Virus record (IMG/VR): IMGVR_UViG_3300045919_000325
Span: 1 to 20,660 of that record
Strand: one strand, 5' to 3'
DNA from: a virus
Length of the DNA stretch: 20,660 nt
Part shown: one piece after another, positions 1 to 6,941 of the stretch
How positions within the stretch are numbered: position 1 is the stretch's first letter
Layout: each line of letters begins with the position of its first letter
The notes under the pieces: model-generated
Database searches by the model: none
What the model was told of the DNA's origin: nothing
The model's input: only the letters and a program-made list of their open reading frames with translations
Made by a program: the position numbers and the translations under genes

Positions 1-464
1 TATTGGCCTGGAAAGCTTCGACGCATGTTGTCATCGCCCCATGGTTCGTGTTTATAAATCAAGCTTTCGCTGCTCACGCATAATTTTTTGTCCCCTAAGT
101 TGTTTTCCAACCAAGTACTTGGATTGCTTTGAAAGATCACATCCTTGACATCAGTTGTTATGATGTACCTATATTCATTAAAATTTGGTAAACGATTTAA
201 ATAATGCCAAAGGTTATAAAAACGCTGAACAACAATCGAAAATGATTGTGGGTAGAAAAACAGTTGTTCTTTTGGATCATGTTGGAATGCATATATGTTA
301 TAGTTTCGTTCAACCAATTTAGAGACTGTGGATGCTTCACTGTTATAGACAATCATTGCCTTGTCTCCAGTAAATCCACTGCGATCAATACTGTTTACCC
401 AATACTGTATTTTTTCCCAATTGTAATTGGTAAAGCATCCAATAATTAAATCTTTGACAGCCAA
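1..464 (-). CDS. Glycosyltransferase-like protein, partial (C-terminus beyond the left edge)
   Basis: The minus strand is open from 464 to the window edge, giving about 154 residues. The start is inferred as TTG at 464-462: GGAG lies 7 nt upstream, an in-frame stop lies farther upstream, and no in-frame ATG lies between. The N-terminus MAVKDLIIGCFTNYNW looks like the first beta strand and helix of a GT-A fold. Later, TTDVKDVIFQSNPSTW matches the 'TDvrDvvFQ' D-x-x-D stretch of a family of nucleotide-sugar transferases, where the acidic residues bind metal and sugar nucleotide. It would act in the cytoplasm on phage DNA, virion protein or host surface sugar; the sequence does not say which. It follows the gp15-like gene after about 50 bp on the same strand, so it may be co-transcribed with the tail genes. 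The fold call is moderate and the substrate unknown. Confidence 0.6.
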   Translation of the reverse strand, partial: MAVKDLIIGCFTNYNWEKIQYWVNSIDRSGFTGDKAMIVYNSEASTVSKLVERNYNIYAFQHDPKEQLFFYPQSFSIVVQRFYNLWHYLNRLPNFNEYRYIITTDVKDVIFQSNPSTWLENNLGDKKLCVSSESLIYKHEPWGDDNMRRSFPGQ

Positions 465-514
465 AGAACATCTCCAAATATAATATCTAACTATAGCAAC
501 TTTATTTTGTTAAA

Positions 515-2158
515 TCAAAATTTAAAGTTCCATTCACCTGGGTTTAATGTCTTGGGTATGTATGCTGCCCATCCTTGATTGTATTCTAACAATGATCCAT
601 CAAACAAGTTTTTAGCATAGTGTGTTCCTGTTGCAGTTGCCGCAGCAAAACTCACATTCCATTGTGATCCATTATATTCGATAATATCATTTTCTTTTGC
701 TGTTAATGCACCCCATGTAGTTGGATTGGGATTGGGACCGATACCATTTATTATAAGATACCTTTGTCCAATTGCGGCAGCGCCCAAACCAGCACCAGGT
801 CCAGTTTTCAAAGGATCTATAATTGCTGTGATAGGATTAATATCAGCAGTTGGTAAACTTGTTGAGTCTAAATAAAAATTGAGTATGTTTTGATTTAAAC
901 TATCCCAATCAATCCAACCAGATGCAACAATCGATGTTGCTCCCAAAGGAAGTCCGGTTAGAATATTTATTCTGCTGGCGGATGCTCCATATACGGAATA
1001 TGGTTTTAATTGTCCATAAGCCTGAACCAATGTCCACCAATTCAAATTTCCACCTGAGTAAGTATATGTTTGTAACCCCATGCCGGCCAATGGCGACCCG
1101 ATGCCATCAACCAAAGTTATATCGCCTCCAGTATTATTAACAAACTGTATTTGATCACCATATCTAGCACAATTGAATTGAGTAGCAGACAGCGCTATAT
1201 TCGTGTTAATCACAAATTGATCAATATCAGAGCTTGAAATATTGATTGTTATACCGTTAAACGTAAATGCCGTAGATGCAACTAATGTGGGTTTGATTTT
1301 ACTGAAGACCATAGTTGGTTGTTTTGCGGTATCCACAGGAGAATTATTAGACGTCAAACTAAATGCATATTGACCAGGGGATGTCAACGTAGTACTAATA
1401 CCACTATTACCAGGAGTAGTAACATTTTGAGACAAAAACTCATATGCGGTCCATTCCATATCGTTAGTATCTTTGCTGCCTTCAATGATATTAGTAACTA
1501 TCTCTTGAATCAATCTCTGTGTCTTGACTTTGGCAGGCGGATTCAACCATATGGGAACTTTGAATTGTAGGGTAGAAATATCTATAGGAGTATCTGTGCC
1601 TTGTGGAATACTGGCGCTGGTCCAAGTCACATTATCCATCAATTCAACCACAGTCAACATTGACCAATCCAAACTGTTGTTACTGGTTTGAAAATTTATT
1701 TGTGGGTTATACAGGACCAAAATTTGTTCTAATAACTGTTCTTTGATATCAATATTATCAGTCCATATGGCAACATCAAAAGTTAGATCAAATGGCACAG
1801 GCATATATTTTTCAATTGTATACCTATTACCAATTTGGCTGGTATAAGCTTGTTTCTCTTCATCATAATATCGTTCATTGACTTGAGTTTTTTCCACAAA
1901 TGTGGGATCTTGTCTTCTACTGGGATTCATTGAGAAACCGGTGATGTAACAACTAATGAAGGGGCAGCTTAGAACCACGTTTTCACTATTGCCACGCACC
2001 ACTGTGGCAGCGATTCTACTGGTTTCTCCATAACGACAAGGTACCCTTCTTAATTGTGGGTTGGGACCGTTGGCGCCAAACATCACACTAAAATTACTGA
2101 ATGCTCTAACAAACTGTAATCTGTATTGTCTTATCTGAGAGTTAAACCAAAAATCCAT
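515..2158 (-). CDS. 15: gp15-like tail sheath stabiliser / tail terminator with C-terminal extension
   Basis: The first ~220 of 547 residues resemble T4 gp15, the hexameric protein that caps the tail tube and sheath and joins the tail to the neck. Both begin with a W/F-x-N-S-x-x-R-x-Y stretch (here MDFWFNSQIRQYRLQFVRAF), followed by an 'RVP..Y' strand (RRVPCRYGE). Farther on, a conserved-looking segment PVPFDLTFDVAIWTDN precedes EQILVLYNPQINF, and a 'VPIWLNPPAKVK' strand ends the core. T4 gp15 is about 270 aa, so residues ~230-547 are extra. This part is rich in S, T, N, G and ends in a small beta-rich module (NDIIEYNGSQWNV, LFDGSLLEYNQGW) of the kind seen in virion surface proteins. The start has AAGGA 6 nt upstream and lies 1 bp after the endolysin stop, so translation is probably coupled. 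No promoter of its own is seen. Confidence 0.75.
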   Translation of the reverse strand: MDFWFNSQIRQYRLQFVRAFSNFSVMFGANGPNPQLRRVPCRYGETSRIAATVVRGNSENVVLSCPFISCYITGFSMNPSRRQDPTFVEKTQVNERYYDEEKQAYTSQIGNRYTIEKYMPVPFDLTFDVAIWTDNIDIKEQLLEQILVLYNPQINFQTSNNSLDWSMLTVVELMDNVTWTSASIPQGTDTPIDISTLQFKVPIWLNPPAKVKTQRLIQEIVTNIIEGSKDTNDMEWTAYEFLSQNVTTPGNSGISTTLTSPGQYAFSLTSNNSPVDTAKQPTMVFSKIKPTLVASTAFTFNGITINISSSDIDQFVINTNIALSATQFNCARYGDQIQFVNNTGGDITLVDGIGSPLAGMGLQTYTYSGGNLNWWTLVQAYGQLKPYSVYGASASRINILTGLPLGATSIVASGWIDWDSLNQNILNFYLDSTSLPTADINPITAIIDPLKTGPGAGLGAAAIGQRYLIINGIGPNPNPTTWGALTAKENDIIEYNGSQWNVSFAAATATGTHYAKNLFDGSLLEYNQGWAAYIPKTLNPGEWNFKF

Positions 2159-2159
2159 T

Positions 2160-2801
2160 TTATCCTTGTTGCAATATTGCTAAGAAGTTATGATAGTTTG
2201 CAGTTCTTGCGGCGGCACCATTGTAACCACCATTGATACGATGTGTTACTTCCATTAAGTTACCTGCATTGATCAAATCATTCAAGCTTCGGTTATCCCA
2301 AAACCAGCAAGCAGTTTCCACAGCAGCCTGTTTCTCACAAACCAAATCTGGATTAGTAACCAATCTATCATCTTGATATATGTCGTGACTTGCTTTGGCA
2401 TAATTATCTTTACCAGTGATCTGCAATATGCCGCGGCCACGGTATTTCCATCCCTCGCCACTTGTTGGTGGACCATTACCCAACCTAGAGCCATAAACCA
2501 AATTTGCGATCTTTTGTGGTTGCCTAGCATATTGCAATGCGGCTGCCGTAGTAGGGAAATAATGTGGGAACACACTTCTTAATGCAGCGGCACTATAATT
2601 CATATTTTCTACCAACCTAGTATAGTTAGCACTTTCATATGCAGTCTGTGCCAAGAACTCTGCAACTTGTTGAATGGTAGTAATATTATTTGTTGGTAGT
2701 GTGGTTGATAAAACTTGATACCAACCACTAATATCAGGCAAAGCAGGCAAAATCTTTGATAAGCTGTGCTCTGTAAAATTAAAATTGAAAGTCGTTGTCA
2801 T
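2160..2801 (-). CDS. GH19 (chitinase-like) endolysin
   Basis: This 213-aa protein is a single-domain glycoside hydrolase family 19 enzyme, which in phages cleaves peptidoglycan glycan strands. Family hallmarks are AEFLAQTAYESANYTRLVEN, where E56 sits at the position of the catalytic acid, and GEGWKYRGRGILQITGKDNY (residues 115-134), the GRG(I/L)QxTG substrate cleft with a second acidic residue, E116. A later IN-GGYNG segment (189-194) also fits. No signal peptide or membrane helix is visible, so export would need a holin, or the enzyme may be carried in the virion. The start has AAGGAAG at good spacing and lies 8 nt after the gp14-like stop. Position between two neck/tail-completion genes is compatible with a virion-associated or late-expressed lysin. 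The length is typical for phage GH19 enzymes. Confidence 0.9.
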   Translation of the reverse strand: MTTTFNFNFTEHSLSKILPALPDISGWYQVLSTTLPTNNITTIQQVAEFLAQTAYESANYTRLVENMNYSAAALRSVFPHYFPTTAAALQYARQPQKIANLVYGSRLGNGPPTSGEGWKYRGRGILQITGKDNYAKASHDIYQDDRLVTNPDLVCEKQAAVETACWFWDNRSLNDLINAGNLMEVTHRINGGYNGAAARTANYHNFLAILQQG

Positions 2802-2809
2802 TTGCTTCC

Positions 2810-3925
2810 TTACTCTATGTTGGGATCAAGCTTTGGTTTAATAGCTGTTCTAATATTCTGTTTCTCTGGCGCAGTAGTGCCGTCGGTATATGTCGTTGTT
2901 GAATTATTATTTATAAACGTTTTAAGTATCTCATTTGCAGGCAGCCAAGGAGTTCTATAATTTACTTCGATTCTTACCCATTTTGCAGACTGGCGTTGGT
3001 ATAATACACTGGGCAAATAATCAGTTCTTAAGAAGTAATCACCGATTGCGGCGTCACTAGGAAATACTGATCCTTGAGGGACCGGTTTGCTATGGTTGGG
3101 AGGTATGCCATCCCCTGACCATAGACTGTATGGTTTATCAAGATCAACTTGATACACATAGTAACTGGTGCCTTGAATGTTTCTGAAAGGTACTTGGTTC
3201 TCTGCTTCTTGAACAATGGCATCGCTGATAGACAATTCCTTGTTGTATGTACTGAGAAGATCACCAACTGTTGTGACATTACCGTTGCCATCATTGTTGG
3301 GTATGGGATCGCCCCAAGCGTCTGTAGCAGGTGCATTGAATATCTGACTAAACTCTTGACTGTCTGTTATGGGTTGACATTTAACACGCCACATGTGTGG
3401 GAGCCAAGTTGGGCTCCATCCTTCAGCAGGACGAATACCTTCTTCGACCACATAGAACTTTGACACAGCTATGTCTTGACCTAGAACCAAATCATCACGC
3501 AAATGCACAACTTCAATTACATCTCCGCTCATAAGCTTTCTACCAATCTGATTGACCATGTCATTTAGATGGAAAGTTATCAGCAACGTGTCACTGTTTA
3601 AGAACATGCCAAACTGTCCCAAACTAAATTCGTTGTCGCTCATTTGATAATGGCCACGCATCACATATATGTCTGGTTCATAGGTTCTATCACGTATTTC
3701 CATGTTCAATACGTCCTGAATATCTAACTCTGGAAAAGCTGATGTGGATGTAGCTGTGTTGGACAGTGTGGCATCACCATTGCTGTTCTGCTCGGCAGGT
3801 CCCAAATACTTGTGTATCCAAAATTCTGTTCCGCCAATTCGATATTGTTCACTAACCAATCTATCAATAAGTTGATAGTCTTTGGTCTTGACCCCAACAC
3901 CTTTCCATATAGATAATTTAGGCAT
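2810..3925 (-). CDS. 14: gp14-like neck protein with C-terminal extension
   Basis: In T4, gp13 and gp14 form the neck that closes the filled head and docks the tail. This 371-aa protein resembles gp14 in its first ~200 residues: an 'IQDVLNMEIRDRTYEPDIYVM' segment (compare the gp14 stretch ending in a QMRGxExYYVPR-like strand), followed by FGMFLNSDTLLITFHLN and SGDVIEVVHLRDDLV. T4 gp14 is about 256 aa. Residues ~240-371 appear to be an added module (GDYFLRTDYLPSVLYQRQ...KWVRIEV), similar in style to the end of the gp15-like protein. ATG at 3925 is preceded by GGAG at 7 nt and a GGTAAATA late-promoter-like box 20 nt upstream. It is the first gene of a tightly packed minus-strand cluster with the endolysin and gp15. 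The family assignment is from remembered motifs and needs a profile search. Confidence 0.6.
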   Translation of the reverse strand: MPKLSIWKGVGVKTKDYQLIDRLVSEQYRIGGTEFWIHKYLGPAEQNSNGDATLSNTATSTSAFPELDIQDVLNMEIRDRTYEPDIYVMRGHYQMSDNEFSLGQFGMFLNSDTLLITFHLNDMVNQIGRKLMSGDVIEVVHLRDDLVLGQDIAVSKFYVVEEGIRPAEGWSPTWLPHMWRVKCQPITDSQEFSQIFNAPATDAWGDPIPNNDGNGNVTTVGDLLSTYNKELSISDAIVQEAENQVPFRNIQGTSYYVYQVDLDKPYSLWSGDGIPPNHSKPVPQGSVFPSDAAIGDYFLRTDYLPSVLYQRQSAKWVRIEVNYRTPWLPANEILKTFINNNSTTTYTDGTTAPEKQNIRTAIKPKLDPNIE

Positions 3926-3945
3926 ATGTAGACTCCGTTACTAAC

Positions 3946-3953
3946 TATTTACC
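3946..3953 (-). promoter_or_regulatory. Late-promoter-like box GGTAAATA upstream of gp14
   Basis: The minus strand reads GGTAAATA 20 nt before the gp14-like start. It shares the TAAATA core of the T4 late promoter TATAAATA but differs at the first two bases. The identical 8-mer precedes the portal and the 70-aa gene, which is the main reason for calling it. Confidence 0.45.
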
Positions 3954-3977
3954 ATTCAAATAATTAATTTTATGTCG

Positions 3978-4006
3978 TTGACAGCATTAAAGAAATATGT
4001 TATATT
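3978..4006 (+). promoter_or_regulatory. Sigma70-type early promoter
   Basis: TTGACA (3978-3983), a 17-bp spacer and TATATT (4001-4006) make a near-consensus host sigma70 promoter. Transcription would start about 4013, just ahead of the ribosome site GGAGGA (4015-4020). This gives a very short leader for the plus-strand gene at 4027. It contrasts with the T4-type late boxes near the flanking structural genes and implies early expression by unmodified host RNA polymerase. Confidence 0.8.
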
Positions 4007-4026
4007 AGTGTTACGGAGGAACCAAC

Positions 4027-5073
4027 ATGTCTAGGAATGATCGTACTTTTGGACAACAAGGCGACATGCCAGATTTCAATGATCTGACAGTGAACAATCC
4101 CAACTATGCAACTCTTTACCGTGAAGCACTGGCATATGCTAGGTTCGAGTTCAACAACGCAGAACTCAAGCAGCAAATGGAACGTTGGTGCGAACTTAAT
4201 GATCACGATTGGGATTGGTACAAGACCGCGGCAGATTGGAAGTTTTTGACCGTGGGCAAAATTGCCTGGGTCACCAACAATGGCGGCGAACTTAGTGAAG
4301 AAACACAAGTTTGGTTCAACAAAGAAATCGTTAAGATTCGAAAGGCTGTGGACTCTGCGCCTTTTGAAGAAGACCTCACTGAAGAACTGACCGTCAAGCA
4401 GCGGGCGACAATTCAATATGTGAATCTGTACAGCAGGATTGACCAAATTTGGTACAATAATCGCAATACCCCAGATGTAATTCAAGAACAAGTGGACAAG
4501 CTGTTGCGGAATTATAACCCCAGCATCAACATGCTCAAGAAGCTGTACAAGCATTATCACGAGGAGTATATGCTGGCTGTGAAGAGCATCAAAGAACCCA
4601 GCATCCATAACACTGTGATGCCTCTGATGATTGTGAACAATTTGCTGGCTGCTAGAACTGGCAATGCCAGTGCAGTGATCAACAGCAAGAAGATTCGAAC
4701 TGCCAAGACTCAAAAGAAAGCCAATGCTGTTAAGAGCAAGAGCATTGACATGGAATGGGGTTTGGTCGGAGTAGACCCAGCATTGGTCGTGGGTGCTCGA
4801 GGTGCAATTGCGTTTAACGCCAAGACTCGAGTGCTTTGGATCTATAATGCAACATCAGAACAAGGGTTGGATCTCAGCACCAGCAACATTGTGGGATACG
4901 ACGAAGCTCAAAGCTGGGGCAAGACGATCCGTAAGCCCAAGGAAATGCTGACCGAAACCAACATGAGCAGTGCCAAGCGGGCCGGCATTGTCTTTGGAGA
5001 GTATGTTAAAGGCAAGCGACATGAACCCACTGGTCGTCTCAACAAGGACACAGTATTAATCAAGGTCTTTTAA
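4027..5073 (+). CDS. Uncharacterised 348-aa phage protein, probably early
   Basis: I do not recognise a function. The protein is soluble-looking, with no signal peptide or membrane segment. Residues 1-~190 are rich in aromatic and charged residues with predicted helices (ERWCELNDHDWDWYKTAADW; MLKKLYKHYHEEYMLAVKSI). A lysine-rich linker follows at ~222-240 (KKIRTAKTQKKANAVKSKS). The C-terminal ~110 residues look like a beta-rich domain (VVGARGAIAFNAKTRVLWIY ... GRLNKDTVLIKVF). I have a weak memory of similar C-terminal domains in uncharacterised proteins of other T4-like phages. The ATG follows GGAGGA at ideal spacing and a near-consensus sigma70 promoter, and GC-rich codons are used more than in the downstream endonuclease. 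It sits on the strand opposite to the structural genes, consistent with an early role in takeover or replication, but that is inference. Confidence 0.85.
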   Translation: MSRNDRTFGQQGDMPDFNDLTVNNPNYATLYREALAYARFEFNNAELKQQMERWCELNDHDWDWYKTAADWKFLTVGKIAWVTNNGGELSEETQVWFNKEIVKIRKAVDSAPFEEDLTEELTVKQRATIQYVNLYSRIDQIWYNNRNTPDVIQEQVDKLLRNYNPSINMLKKLYKHYHEEYMLAVKSIKEPSIHNTVMPLMIVNNLLAARTGNASAVINSKKIRTAKTQKKANAVKSKSIDMEWGLVGVDPALVVGARGAIAFNAKTRVLWIYNATSEQGLDLSTSNIVGYDEAQSWGKTIRKPKEMLTETNMSSAKRAGIVFGEYVKGKRHEPTGRLNKDTVLIKVF

Positions 5074-5075
5074 AA

Positions 5076-5279
5076 ATGAGGAACATTGTACAATACCCAA
5101 TTACTAGGGAAGAAATTAGTAACATATTAGATGCACAAATCAAGAAGCAAGATGGATTGATCGGAAGCGTTGCACCAGTTGTGTTAAGTGATATCAAACG
5201 AGCACTAGAAGACAACCCAGAACTATACGAACAAATATTCAAGCACCAATTTGGATATGATCTTACTGCTGATAAATAA
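5076..5279 (+). CDS. Small 67-aa hypothetical protein
   Basis: The ATG lies 2 nt after the stop of the 348-aa gene, with AAGG about 11 nt upstream, so translational coupling is likely. The product is charged and helical (REEISNILDAQIKKQDGLIG; LSDIKRALEDNPELYEQIFK) and ends in DLTADK. It has no cysteines, membrane segment or recognisable motif. Tight coupling to an early gene suggests a shared function or expression class. The stop overlaps a GATAAATA late-promoter-like box. Function unknown. Confidence 0.7.
   Translation: MRNIVQYPITREEISNILDAQIKKQDGLIGSVAPVVLSDIKRALEDNPELYEQIFKHQFGYDLTADK
5271..5278 (+). promoter_or_regulatory. Late-promoter-like box GATAAATA ahead of the homing endonuclease
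   Basis: GATAAATA on the plus strand matches 7 of 8 bases of the T4 late promoter TATAAATA. It overlaps the end of the 67-aa gene and would give a leader of about 130 nt before the endonuclease start at 5417. Confidence 0.4.
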
Positions 5280-5416
5280 CATACAACGATTAAGACTACC
5301 TCTAATGTGTTAGATAATTCTAATGACGCTGTGCGACGGACGAGGCCTTAAACTACATGCTAATGCACCAGATACTTTTTCAGTAGCTGTACCCAGGGTT
5401 TTGAGTAAAAATTAAA
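5280..5416 (+). other. Noncoding leader before the homing endonuclease
   Basis: This 137-bp stretch has no ORF. It holds a small hairpin TCTAA-tgtg-TTAGA (5301-5314) and a more GC-rich patch (5328-5350). CCCAGGGTTT occurs at 5392-5401, repeated exactly as the right arm of the terminator after the endonuclease. The ribosome site ahead of 5417 is weak (GAG, 11 nt away), so translation of the endonuclease may be deliberately low. I looked for group I intron core elements and did not find them. Confidence 0.5.
5392..5401 (+). repeat. CCCAGGGTTT, left copy of a direct repeat flanking the endonuclease gene
   Basis: The 10-mer is identical to 6897-6906 (right arm of the terminator) and complementary to 6881-6890 (left arm). 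The two direct copies bracket the AT-rich endonuclease gene, as expected for an insertion boundary or a duplicated half-terminator. Confidence 0.55.
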
Positions 5417-6877
5417 ATGACACCTAAAGAAAAAATATTAGAATTGGTTAAAAACAAACCCAAGCACTTTGGTATTTTGATTAAAAAAGATCCTATATTA
5501 TGGAATTGGGTACAAGAGAATTCTAAAATAACTGCTAACCAAGATTCCATCTCTGCTAAAATTTATAGTGCTATTAATGAAGTTTCAGATGTTTGTGAAA
5601 GAGGCAATATCAAAAAATACACTCGTTGGTCTGAAGGATTTGCTAATTGTGGTCCAGCAGCTATATGCGAATGCACTAGAAATAGATTAACCCAAGCGTG
5701 TATGTTAGCTCAAAAATCCAAGACACAAGAACAAAAAGAGCATACCGAAAATAAAAGATGCCAAACAATGATCAAAAAGTTTGGTGTTGCATATAGCTTT
5801 CAACGCCCAGAAGTTAAAGCTAAAATCAGTGCACCAAAAATTGATCCAGCAATTTTTAATAAATTAATTGATAAAGATTGGATGTATCAGGAATATGTAG
5901 TCAATAAAAGATCTGCCGCAGATCTAGCTAATGAATTAGGTGTATATTATTCTACTGTATTAGATTATTGTAACCAACATGACTTTACTATTCGAAGAAC
6001 TAGTGGATATTCTGTTGAAGAAAAACAAATCAGCAATTATTTAAGCGAGTTAGGAATACATCACGAAACCAGTGACTGGTCAGTTCTTAAAAAATTAGAA
6101 CTTGATATTTTTGTTCCAAATAAAAATTTTGCTATCGAGATGAATGGATTGCGATGGCATGCATTCAATCCAAACTTCAAAAACCCAGATGGGTTAAAAC
6201 TTGAAGATAGCGAACGGCATATACAAAAAACCAAATTTGCACAAGATCGAGGCGTGACTTTATTTCATGTCACTGATTGGGAATGGAACAACAAACAAGA
6301 TATTATTAAGGCTCAATTAAAAAGCAAATTTGGATTAAACAAAAAAATATACGCTAGAAATTGCAAACTTAAAGAAGTATCATCAAAAGATGCTAGAGAA
6401 TTTTTAGACAAATTTCATCTTCAAGGATTCATAGGAAGCAAATTTTATATCGGATTATATTATGCCGACGAACTTGTAATGATATTATCTGCAGGAAGAC
6501 ATCGATTCGATAAAAAGTTCGATGGTGTAGAAATACACAGGATATGTTCTAGATCAGACATAACAGTTGTCGGTGGAGGATCAAAACTTGTATCTTATCT
6601 TAAAAAGAATATTAACGGCACAATCGAAACATATTGTGATATACAAAAGTCCACTGGAGCCGGTTATCTAGCCATGGGATTTACTTTAAAAGATATATCT
6701 AAGCCAGGATATTTTTGGACCGATACTAAACATATCATTCCGAGATGGAAGGCATCTAGAACTGAACTAAAGAAATGGCTTATTAATTATGATCCATTGA
6801 AAGAAGAGCATGAAAATATGTGGAACAACAAATATGCTCGTTATTATGATTGCGGTAATTATGTGTTTCGTATATAA
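5417..6877 (+). CDS. Free-standing homing endonuclease, PD-(D/E)XK / Vsr-like (EDxHD type)
   Basis: This 486-aa protein has the build of phage mobile endonucleases. A Cys cluster (C60, C78, C84, C86) suggests a zinc-binding element. 'MIKKFGVAYSFQRPEVKAKI' (118-137) is the linker motif common in such proteins. Residues 162-194 (SAADLANELGVYYSTVLDYC) form a helix-turn-helix. The nuclease core is E201-E202, then LELDIFVPNKNFAIEMNGLRWH (D230, E241-x-N243, H248), then FHVTDWEW. A C-terminal domain (~311-486; ARNCKLKEVSSKDAREFLDK onward, ICSRSDITVVGGGSKLVSYL) accompanies this core in other phage homing endonucleases. It would cut a cognate site in related phages lacking the gene and be copied in by repair. 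Codon use is more AT-rich than in its neighbours, as expected for an invader. It converges on the major capsid gene, a frequent place for such insertions. The exact subfamily is uncertain. Confidence 0.8.
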   Translation: MTPKEKILELVKNKPKHFGILIKKDPILWNWVQENSKITANQDSISAKIYSAINEVSDVCERGNIKKYTRWSEGFANCGPAAICECTRNRLTQACMLAQKSKTQEQKEHTENKRCQTMIKKFGVAYSFQRPEVKAKISAPKIDPAIFNKLIDKDWMYQEYVVNKRSAADLANELGVYYSTVLDYCNQHDFTIRRTSGYSVEEKQISNYLSELGIHHETSDWSVLKKLELDIFVPNKNFAIEMNGLRWHAFNPNFKNPDGLKLEDSERHIQKTKFAQDRGVTLFHVTDWEWNNKQDIIKAQLKSKFGLNKKIYARNCKLKEVSSKDAREFLDKFHLQGFIGSKFYIGLYYADELVMILSAGRHRFDKKFDGVEIHRICSRSDITVVGGGSKLVSYLKKNINGTIETYCDIQKSTGAGYLAMGFTLKDISKPGYFWTDTKHIIPRWKASRTELKKWLINYDPLKEEHENMWNNKYARYYDCGNYVFRI

Positions 6878-6880
6878 GGA

Positions 6881-6906
6881 AAACCCTGGGATTTCTCCCA
6901 GGGTTT
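6881..6906. terminator. Bidirectional intrinsic terminator between endonuclease and gp23
   Basis: AAACCCTGGG (6881-6890) and CCCAGGGTTT (6897-6906) form a perfect 10-bp stem with a 6-nt loop. A T-rich tail follows on the plus strand and an A/T-containing flank on the other side. It lies between the convergent ends of the endonuclease and the major capsid gene and can serve both. Confidence 0.85.
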
Positions 6907-6941
6907 AGTTTGTTTAAAATTTTCTAAATTAATTCAATAAC

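Noticed and set aside
4000-4713. Minus-strand 237-aa ORF opposite the 348-aa gene
   Set aside because: The plus-strand gene has a near-consensus promoter, a strong ribosome site and a coherent protein; the antisense ORF has none of these.
5280-5416. Group I intron remnant before the endonuclease
   Set aside because: No recognisable P/Q/R/S core elements, and the endonuclease is not inserted within a split gene.
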